Positions 1-5,056 of a stretch of DNA of 11,703 nt are shown in pieces (position 1 is the first letter of the stretch; the number at the start of each line of letters is the position of its first letter). The translations under genes were made by a program, and so were the position numbers. The notes beneath the pieces are model-generated. The model had not been told where the DNA came from. It searched no databases and saw nothing but the letters and a program-made list of their open reading frames with translations. The stretch is taken from the NCBI GenBank assembly GCA_900772835.1, contig CAAGSA010000120.1, positions 1 through 11,703 of the forward strand, in the 5' to 3' direction. Source of the DNA: an uncultured Prevotella sp. (GTDB taxonomy: Bacteria > Bacteroidota > Bacteroidia > Bacteroidales > Bacteroidaceae).

Positions 1-9
1 AACTTCATA

Positions 10-753
10 TTATTGTGCTTTTGATTGTTTATATTTCAAGACAGCCTGCTTAATCATATTACTGTCAGGCAAATCTTCTATTCTGTATCGTGTCGATTCT
101 TGTGGAGGATTTTCCAATTCGTCAAGCAACTGGTACCAGTCTGTCTTCAGTTCCTTTTTATGTGTAAAGACGAAAGTTGGCATAATCTGTAATACCATTT
201 TCATCATCTTTGTACCGTTCACCATTTGCTGTTCAAGATAGTGCCTTCCACATTCCACAATGTTTTCTCTTATTTTTCCATCGGGGTGAGTAATGCTGCA
301 TTTTTGTGTGGATAGTGCGTACTTGAACTTTCCTGTTGCCAAATGATGTCGCTCGGCATATAGTCCAGCGGTTAAGTCTGCTGCCAGCTCCTGCATCCAG
401 CGTTCACTGCAAAAAAGCATAAATTGGTACCTGTGAAGTGCTTGGTGAGCCATCTCATGAACGAAACACAAAGTGAAAGCATCTTTGTTGTTGATGCCCG
501 CAGTTCTCAGCATTTCCAAGTTGTATGAAAGTTCACATTCCCCAGCTTTGTCGCCAAGCAATACCTCCGCAAAAGATTCACATTTGCCATTTATTTCAGG
601 AACAGGCAAGCTGAAAAACGATGCCACATCAGCAATGATACGCTGAATGTCATCTTCCGTGACTTCTTCTTTGTCATAAAAGATGGCATTGAATACATTT
701 GCTTTGTGGCGACGCATGTATTTCATCCATTGCTGATGGTCGTATGCTGGCAT
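10..753 (-). CDS. Predicted zinc metallopeptidase (HExxH / ExxAD)
   Basis: A protein of about 247 residues with the zincin motif HEMAH, followed by LH and, about 20 residues later, a Glu-Leu-Ala-Ala-Asp motif (ExxAD). His and His of HExxH plus the later Glu would bind zinc, and the motif Glu would be the catalytic base. ExxAD resembles M48-type gluzincins, whereas the short spacing and HExxHxxLH layout resemble ImmA/IrrE peptidases; I cannot choose between them. There is no signal peptide or membrane segment, so it is probably cytoplasmic. A TTG codon at 759 is in frame, but I chose ATG at 753, two bases after the stop of the small membrane ORF (756-896), which implies translational coupling. 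Just past its stop (positions 8-6) is another ATG, so a further operon gene may begin off the left edge. The gene is AT-richer than most of the window, which hints at later acquisition. Substrate unknown. Confidence 0.72.
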   Translation of the reverse strand: MPAYDHQQWMKYMRRHKANVFNAIFYDKEEVTEDDIQRIIADVASFFSLPVPEINGKCESFAEVLLGDKAGECELSYNLEMLRTAGINNKDAFTLCFVHEMAHQALHRYQFMLFCSERWMQELAADLTAGLYAERHHLATGKFKYALSTQKCSITHPDGKIRENIVECGRHYLEQQMVNGTKMMKMVLQIMPTFVFTHKKELKTDWYQLLDELENPPQESTRYRIEDLPDSNMIKQAVLKYKQSKAQ

Positions 754-755
754 AT

Positions 756-896
756 TCAAAATCTGTAATACTTGTGCTGTTGGTTTAATATTTCATTGAG
801 GTTCTGCTGTCTGAAAGCCATGAATTCATTGATTAAGTTCTGTATGAGGATGTATAGCACGATGAACACCGCTGACAAAATACAGTAAGTTTCCAT
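756..896 (-). CDS. Small single-pass membrane peptide (46 aa)
   Basis: A short ORF reading METYCILSAVFIVLYILIQN for its first 20 residues, then a polar, Gln/Asn-rich tail ending in HKYYRF. Residues about 4-20 are strongly hydrophobic and could form one transmembrane helix. The TGA stop lies two bases before the ATG of the metallopeptidase gene, and a Bacteroidetes-type promoter sits about 28 bases upstream of the ATG. Position, coupling and promoter support it being real; no family is recognised. It might be a membrane anchor, partner or substrate of the downstream peptidase, which is inference from adjacency only. Confidence 0.55.
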   Translation of the reverse strand: METYCILSAVFIVLYILIQNLINEFMAFRQQNLNEILNQQHKYYRF

Positions 897-923
897 AATA
901 ATATTGTTTAAGTTATTATGTTG

Positions 924-955
924 CAAATATAAGTATTTTTCTTGAGAGTGCCAAG
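924..955 (-). promoter_or_regulatory. Bacteroidetes-type promoter of the membrane peptide/metallopeptidase pair
   Basis: On the minus strand TATATTTG (931-924) matches the TAnnTTTG -7 consensus. TTGG or CTTG 19-20 bp upstream (952-956) is a partial match to the -33 TTTG box. Transcription would start around 915-920 and run into the small membrane ORF at 896. Confidence 0.6.
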
Positions 956-964
956 CAACGTTCT

Positions 965-1012
965 AAAACGTTCAACAGTGGTGAACGAATATTCACCACT
1001 GATAAACGTTTT
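965..1012. repeat. Nested perfect dyad (8 bp + 10 bp arms)
   Basis: Outer arms AAAACGTT (965-972) and AACGTTTT (1005-1012) enclose inner arms CAGTGGTGAA (976-985) and TTCACCACTG (992-1001). There are 3-nt spacers on each side and a 6-nt centre, and all 18 arm pairs are perfect. A third AACGTT lies at 957-962, beside the -33 region of the promoter for the membrane peptide/metallopeptidase genes. It may be a regulator binding site, a cruciform or a terminator. On the plus strand it is followed by a T-rich run, but no plus-strand gene precedes it. Confidence 0.8.
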
Positions 1013-1014
1013 CT

Positions 1015-1054
1015 TTTAATCCCAATCGGCCAATTGGGGCTTGCTTGGATTAAA
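1015..1054. repeat. Second inverted repeat downstream of the WG-repeat gene
   Basis: Perfect 8-bp arms TTTAATCC (1015-1022) and GGATTAAA (1047-1054) enclose a smaller CAAT/ATTG stem (1023-1026 with 1033-1036). It lies just past the stop of the minus-strand WG-repeat gene, where a terminator would be expected, but no clean T run follows on that strand. Confidence 0.55.
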
Positions 1055-1076
1055 CACGCAGACACATATCTGTTTG

Positions 1077-2258
1077 TTATTTTGTTCTCTTGCCGTTCCC
1101 GTCAAGCATTTCGCCTGCCAGGTCGCCTTTCTTGCATAGATACAGGTCGAAGCCTACTGCCGTGATTTCGCTGTATACCGGTGGGGTGAGTATCTTGCCT
1201 TCGGGCGACATCAGTCCGTACCATCCGTTTGCTGCTTCGTAGCGTTTGCATCTTGCAGTCTTGTGTACGGGTGTTGGAAACTCGTCTTCGGTTTCGTCTT
1301 TCGGGTTGCCCTCGTCGTCCAGGTTCTTCGTCTTCAGATAGCGCAGTTCGCCAGACTCATACAGCAGGTTTTCCACTCCGCCTATGAGGAATGCGTCAGT
1401 CATATTCCCCTTCATGTCATATCGGCGCAGCGTGTGGTCTGCCATTTCCGCCAGGATTCTGTTACCTCCCACGCGCAGCTTTGCATCCGTATATGGCATC
1501 ACGATTTTCAGGTTCCTGTCCATCACGCATTGCTTGCCATTCTTGCTTGCGATCCAGAAAGAGTCGGCAGGCGTGATACCGTCGTATACCGGTTTCAGCA
1601 CCCATCTGCCTTGTTTGTCAATCATTCCGTATTTGTCGCGCCTGTTGCTGTGCATCACGCAGACCCCATTATGGAACACATATCCTTCTGCTCCTGTGAT
1701 GTATGGGATATTCAGGTCGATTGCCACGTTGCCCTTGCTGTCGATGAACTTTATCCATCCGTTGTCGTCCACCGAGGCAAGTCCGCAGGAGAACACCCAT
1801 GCGTGTTTGTATTTCGGTTTGATTGCCATTTCGCCGGTCAGCATGTTGAAGTATCCCCGTGCATCGCCGTTGCTGTAGCATACAAGCGAGTCGTTGCCCA
1901 GCGGCGTTGCAATCCAGTGGATGTTCTTCACGGTCTTTTTCCCGTCGCGTGTTTCCACGAATCCGTCCCATCCGCCTGCCGTGCTGTAGTAGGTGGCGTT
2001 TCGTGATAGGTATTGTTGGTGGTAGTTCTGCGTGTCCCAGTCGTCTGCCACCTTATTATATATCTCTTTGTATACCGCCCTGACGCAGCAGCAAGCGATG
2101 ATGAACATGATAGATGCAAAGCTGCCCCCTACGACGCGGCGTATAAACCTTCCGTACTTCGATTCGTCTTTCATTCCCAGAATCACAGTGAACCAGTTTG
2201 CAGTGGCGGCGATAATGCCTGTCAGTCCTTTCCAGAATAAGATAATAGCTCTTTTCAT
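1077..2258 (-). CDS. Membrane-anchored WG-repeat protein
   Basis: A protein of 393 residues from the ATG at 2258. Hydrophobic stretches at about 4-27 and 42-63 suggest one or two membrane segments near the N terminus; the second, with a Cys-Cys-Cys run, is the stronger. The rest (64-393) carries degenerate WG-type beta repeats. Examples are at about 135-154, 167-189, 209-228 (KYGMIDKQGRWVLKPVYDGI) and 344-365 (NGWYGLMSPEGK followed by PVYSEI). WG repeats are thought to form beta-rich scaffolds and are common in Bacteroidetes; no enzymatic residues are evident. The frame stays open up to 2414, but that extension is not protein-like, so I chose the start directly before the hydrophobic segment. 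Its promoter may be the minus-facing -7 box at 2604-2611, leaving a leader of about 340 nt. The topology (C-terminal domain outside) is inferred. Confidence 0.75.
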   Translation of the reverse strand: MKRAIILFWKGLTGIIAATANWFTVILGMKDESKYGRFIRRVVGGSFASIMFIIACCCVRAVYKEIYNKVADDWDTQNYHQQYLSRNATYYSTAGGWDGFVETRDGKKTVKNIHWIATPLGNDSLVCYSNGDARGYFNMLTGEMAIKPKYKHAWVFSCGLASVDDNGWIKFIDSKGNVAIDLNIPYITGAEGYVFHNGVCVMHSNRRDKYGMIDKQGRWVLKPVYDGITPADSFWIASKNGKQCVMDRNLKIVMPYTDAKLRVGGNRILAEMADHTLRRYDMKGNMTDAFLIGGVENLLYESGELRYLKTKNLDDEGNPKDETEDEFPTPVHKTARCKRYEAANGWYGLMSPEGKILTPPVYSEITAVGFDLYLCKKGDLAGEMLDGNGKRTK

Positions 2259-2589
2259 AATTTTCGTATCGTTTAGATGTTTGTTTCTCTGTTTTTTTAT
2301 TGTTATAGAGTGGGGTAGAGCGGAGCTTCTTTCATTTTGCCCCACACATTCAGTCGTTTTGTACCCCACACGTTTTTTCCTTTGTTCATACTTTAGCCAT
2401 GATGGGCTTGCCATTATGCTTGTTTATGTATTATAGAGGATGCAAGTAACCAAATTCTTGTAGTGAAGGTCTTGCTTTTAACTTCCGTTCACGTTTGCTG
2501 ACTGGCTAATCTGATGGACAGCCATAAAGAGCCTCGTTGTCCAAGATTAATAATAGACATATTTTTTTTGAGTTTTAATCAGGAAATAT
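2259..2589. other. Intergenic region upstream of the WG-repeat gene
   Basis: No convincing gene lies here. It contains three copies of a TACCCCAC-like motif: TTTTGCCCCACAC (2335-2347), TTTTGTACCCCACAC (2357-2371) and an inverted GTGGGGTA (2310-2317). The sequence from about 2430 to 2589 is AT-rich with no structure that I could recognise. Confidence 0.4.
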
Positions 2590-2620
2590 TTTGTCGGTTC
2601 AAGCAAAATTAATAATTTTG
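2590..2620 (+). promoter_or_regulatory. Promoter of the TetR-family regulator
   Basis: TTTG at 2590-2593 and TAATTTTG at 2613-2620 are separated by exactly 19 bp, a full match to the Bacteroidetes primary sigma factor consensus. The start site would fall near 2627, giving a leader of about 35 nt before the regulator ATG at 2662. Confidence 0.8.
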
Positions 2621-2634
2621 CACACGTAAACAAT
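2603..2634 (-). promoter_or_regulatory. Divergent -7 box and 19-bp palindrome
   Basis: GCAAAATTAATAATTTTGC (2603-2621) is a perfect palindrome around one central base. Its left half read on the minus strand is TAATTTTG (2611-2604), a second -7 box facing away from the regulator. ATTG on the minus strand (2634-2631) sits 19 bp upstream as a 3-of-4 match to the -33 box. It could drive the WG-repeat gene and serve as an operator for the TetR-type protein; both roles are inferred. Confidence 0.5.
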
Positions 2635-2661
2635 GATGTGCAAGATAAAGGTAAGAATATT

Positions 2662-3255
2662 ATGTCGATATCCAAAACAAGACAGAAACTGGTAGACGTG
2701 GCAAGGCAGCTGTTTGCAAGGAACGGGCTGGAGAATACCACGATGAACGATATTGCCCTCGCTTCAGGCAAGGGCAGGCGTACGCTTTATACCTATTTCA
2801 AGAGCAAGGAAGATATATATTATGCCGTTATCGAGGGGGAGCTGGAGCGCCTGTCGGACAAGATGGACGAGGTGGCAGCCAAGAACATCCGTCCGCAGGA
2901 CAAGATAATCGAGCTTATCTATACCCACTTGAGTATGATAAAGGAGACGGTGGTCAGGAACGGCAACCTTCGTGCTGCCTTCTTCCGCAACATTTGGATG
3001 GTGGAGAAGGTGAGGAAGAATTTCGACGAGGACGAGATTGAACTCTTCCGCAAGGTTTACAACGACGGAAAGCTCGACGGCGAGTTCGATATCGACAATG
3101 TGGAACTTGTCGCCGACATCACCCACTATTGCATCAAGGGGCTTGAAGTGCCGTACATCTGCGGCAGATTGGGCCACGGCATAACGCCCGAGGCAAGCAA
3201 GCCGCTTGTGGCAAAGGTGGTTTACGGTGCGCTGGGAAAGCTTGCGGGCAAGTAG
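2662..3255 (+). CDS. TetR/AcrR-family transcriptional regulator
   Basis: A 197-residue protein with the typical TetR layout. The N-terminal DNA-binding domain includes a helix-turn-helix at about residues 26-47, with the signature TTMNDIALASGKGRRTLYTY followed by FKSKEDI. A helical ligand-binding and dimerisation region fills the rest. Such proteins are usually repressors released by a small ligand. I chose ATG 2662, preceded by AAGG about 10 bases upstream; a GTG at 2638 in the same frame is less likely. fabG begins 64 bases downstream on the same strand, so the regulator may control fatty acid synthesis genes and itself through the 2603-2621 palindrome. The ligand is unknown, and a lipid or acyl thioester is only a guess from context. 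Confidence 0.88.
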   Translation: MSISKTRQKLVDVARQLFARNGLENTTMNDIALASGKGRRTLYTYFKSKEDIYYAVIEGELERLSDKMDEVAAKNIRPQDKIIELIYTHLSMIKETVVRNGNLRAAFFRNIWMVEKVRKNFDEDEIELFRKVYNDGKLDGEFDIDNVELVADITHYCIKGLEVPYICGRLGHGITPEASKPLVAKVVYGALGKLAGK

Positions 3256-3294
3256 CAGCCACAGCGTGGATAAGATAATGTTATACAAGACGTA

Positions 3295-3308
3295 TTTAAT
3301 ATATTAAA
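3295..3308. promoter_or_regulatory. Perfect 14-bp palindrome upstream of fabG
   Basis: TTTAATATATTAAA is a perfect palindrome ending 11 bases before the fabG ATG. It may be a protein-binding site. It shares no obvious half-site with the 2603-2621 palindrome, and AT-rich palindromes of this size can occur by chance. Confidence 0.3.
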
Positions 3309-3319
3309 ACGAAACAAAA

Positions 3320-4078
3320 ATGGGATTACTTACAGGCAAGACTGCACTTGTAACAGGTGCAGCACGCGGCATCGGTAAAGCCGTGGCAATGAAATTCGCC
3401 CAGGAGGGTGCGAACATAGCATTTACAGACCTCGTTCTGAACGACGATATGGCTGCCGGACTTGAGGCAACACGCAAGGAGATAGAAGCTCTCGGCGTTA
3501 CATGCCGCGCTTATGCAGGCAATGCCGCCGACTTTGAGGAGACAGAGAAGACCGTGAAGCAGATTCACGCCGACTTCGGTTCTATCGACGTGTTGGTGAA
3601 CAATGCCGGCATCACAAAGGACGGACTGATGCTCCGCATGTCTGAGGCACAGTGGGACGCAGTACTGAACGTGAACCTGAAGTCGGCTTTCAACTTCATC
3701 CACGCTTGTTCGCCGATTATGCTGCGCCAGCGCGGTGGCTCCATTATCAATATGGCATCCGTTGTGGGTGTACACGGAAATGCTGGCCAGTGCAACTATG
3801 CGGCTTCAAAGGCCGGTATGATAGCTCTTGCCAAGAGTATTGCCCAGGAGCTTGGTCCTAAGGGCGTTCGCGCCAATGCCGTTGCACCGGGCTTCATCGA
3901 GACTGCAATGACAGCACAGCTGCCTGAGGACATCCGCAAGGACTGGATGAAGAAGATTCCTCTGCGCCGCGGCGGCCAGACAGAGGATATCGCCAACGTA
4001 TGTCTGTTCCTGGCTTCTGACATGTCGAGCTACGTGAGCGGTCAGGTTATCCAGATCGACGGTGGTATGAACATGTAA
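3320..4078 (+). CDS. fabG: 3-oxoacyl-[acyl-carrier-protein] reductase (FabG-type SDR)
   Basis: A 252-residue short-chain dehydrogenase, the usual length for FabG, which uses NADPH to reduce 3-oxoacyl-ACP to 3-hydroxyacyl-ACP in type II fatty acid elongation in the cytoplasm. Visible motifs are the Rossmann cofactor loop TGAARGIG (12-19), NNAG (94-97), and a catalytic tetrad of Asn119, Ser147, Tyr160 and Lys164 in the order N, S, YxxxK. A PG motif at 190-191 and the C-terminal GQVIQIDGGMNM are typical of FabG. Other SDR dehydrogenases share these features, but overall similarity to FabG is strong. It lies between the TetR-type regulator and the pseudouridine synthase, all on one strand. No consensus promoter is seen in the 64-base gap before it, so co-transcription with the regulator is likely. 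Confidence 0.92.
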   Translation: MGLLTGKTALVTGAARGIGKAVAMKFAQEGANIAFTDLVLNDDMAAGLEATRKEIEALGVTCRAYAGNAADFEETEKTVKQIHADFGSIDVLVNNAGITKDGLMLRMSEAQWDAVLNVNLKSAFNFIHACSPIMLRQRGGSIINMASVVGVHGNAGQCNYAASKAGMIALAKSIAQELGPKGVRANAVAPGFIETAMTAQLPEDIRKDWMKKIPLRRGGQTEDIANVCLFLASDMSSYVSGQVIQIDGGMNM

Positions 4079-4097
4079 TAATTCGCATTATAAGGAT

Positions 4098-4238
4098 TTA
4101 TAGTTTAAGAGTTTAGGGTTATTCCCGCTTGGCGGCAATAGAGGATTGGCAAAAGAGGTGTTGACGACAGAGTGTCGCCTCCGCCCTGTTCCGTTTCCGC
4201 CGGCAAGCCGGTAACGCTAAACTCTTAACCATTATAGT
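4098..4238. mobile_element. MITE-like structured element with 17-bp inverted termini
   Basis: Arms TTAAGAGTTTAGGGTTA (4105-4121) and TAACGCTAAACTCTTAA (4212-4228) pair over 17 bp with one mismatch. Inside are three small hairpins: CCGC-TTG-GCGG (4125-4135), CGACA-GAG-TGTCG (4165-4177) and CCGGC-AA-GCCGG (4200-4211). TTATAGT occurs directly left of the element (4098-4104) and again three bases right of it (4232-4238), resembling a target-site duplication. There is no coding capacity. The alternative is a structured RNA or regulatory leader for the pseudouridine synthase. The structure is seen directly; mobility is inferred. Confidence 0.45.
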
Positions 4239-4296
4239 GCCGATTGCTGCACTCCTAATTTCTTATTCAAAGCTCCTTATATATAAAATCTGTGTT

Positions 4297-4962
4297 ATGG
4301 TAGTAGTCTACGAGGATAATCATATAATCATAGTCAGCAAGAGTAGCGGCGAGATAGTGCAGGGCGACAAGACCGGCGACAAGCCGCTCTCCGACATCGT
4401 GAAGGATTATATCAAGGAGGCGTATGCCAAGCCCGGCAATGTCTTCCTCGGTGTGGTCCACAGGCTCGACCGTCCCGTAAGCGGTCTGGTGGTATTCGCG
4501 CGCACGTCGAAGGCTCTTTCGCGTCTTAACGACATGTTCCGCACGGGCGATGTCCACAAGACATACTGGGCATTGACCTGGAACCGTCCCCTGCAGCCGG
4601 AAGGCACCATTGAGAGCTGGCTTGTGAGAAACGAGAAGCAGAACAAGAGCTACAGCTACGACCGCGAGAAGCCGGGTGCCAAGAAAGCGGTTCTCAAGTA
4701 TAAGGTGATTGGTGCGTCGGACAACTACACGCTCATCGAGGTGAAGCTCCTTACGGGGCGCCATCATCAGATTCGTTGCCAGCTTGCCAGCATCGGTTGT
4801 CCGATAAAGGGCGATCTGAAATACGGTGCACGCAGGAGCAATCCCGACGGCAGCATCTCGCTCCTGGCACGCCGCATAGAGTTCGTACATCCCGTGTCGA
4901 AGCAGCCGATATGTGTTGAGGCTCCTCTTCCCGATGCTCCGGAATGGAAGACATTCGGATAG
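4297..4962 (+). CDS. RluA-family RNA pseudouridine synthase
   Basis: A 221-residue enzyme that would convert specific uridines in rRNA or tRNA to pseudouridine. The catalytic motif GVVHRLDRPVSGLVVFAR places the essential Asp at residue 58, and the second family motif LLTGRHHQIR occupies about 151-160, followed by PIKGDLKYG. There is no N-terminal S4 RNA-binding domain, so it resembles the short RluA/TruC-like members rather than RluC or RluD. The exact target uridine cannot be read from sequence. The frame is open from a GTG at 4237, but ATG 4297 starts right at the conserved beta strand (VVVYEDNHIIIVSK). It is separated from fabG by the MITE-like element and is followed by a strong terminator. 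No consensus promoter was seen, so it may be transcribed from upstream. Confidence 0.9.
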   Translation: MVVVYEDNHIIIVSKSSGEIVQGDKTGDKPLSDIVKDYIKEAYAKPGNVFLGVVHRLDRPVSGLVVFARTSKALSRLNDMFRTGDVHKTYWALTWNRPLQPEGTIESWLVRNEKQNKSYSYDREKPGAKKAVLKYKVIGASDNYTLIEVKLLTGRHHQIRCQLASIGCPIKGDLKYGARRSNPDGSISLLARRIEFVHPVSKQPICVEAPLPDAPEWKTFG

Positions 4963-4983
4963 GTCGTTTTGGCCAGAAAACGG

Positions 4984-5027
4984 AAAAAGAGCTGTATGGA
5001 ATCCCAATCACCATACAGCTCTTTTTT
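4984..5027. terminator. Bidirectional rho-independent terminator
   Basis: A perfect 16-bp stem, AAAAAGAGCTGTATGG (4984-4999) with CCATACAGCTCTTTTT (5011-5026), an 11-nt loop, and T runs on both strands. It sits between the convergent pseudouridine synthase (ending 4962) and S9 peptidase (ending 5057) genes and should stop both. Confidence 0.93.
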
Positions 5028-5056
5028 GTTGCTTTACCCGTTTTTTTCGCGATATC

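Noticed and set aside
2259..2414. Upstream extension of the WG-repeat frame to a start at 2414
   Set aside because: The extra 52 residues are charged and not protein-like, and they cross the repeated CCCCAC motifs. The ATG at 2258 sits directly before a hydrophobic N terminus.
2489..2560. 23-codon ORF on the minus strand between the WG-repeat gene and the divergent promoter
   Set aside because: Too short, with no supporting signal; kept only as a possible leader ORF.
4237..4296. GTG start at 4237 for the pseudouridine synthase
   Set aside because: The extension overlaps the right flank of the MITE-like element and lies before the conserved first strand; ATG 4297 fits the family better.
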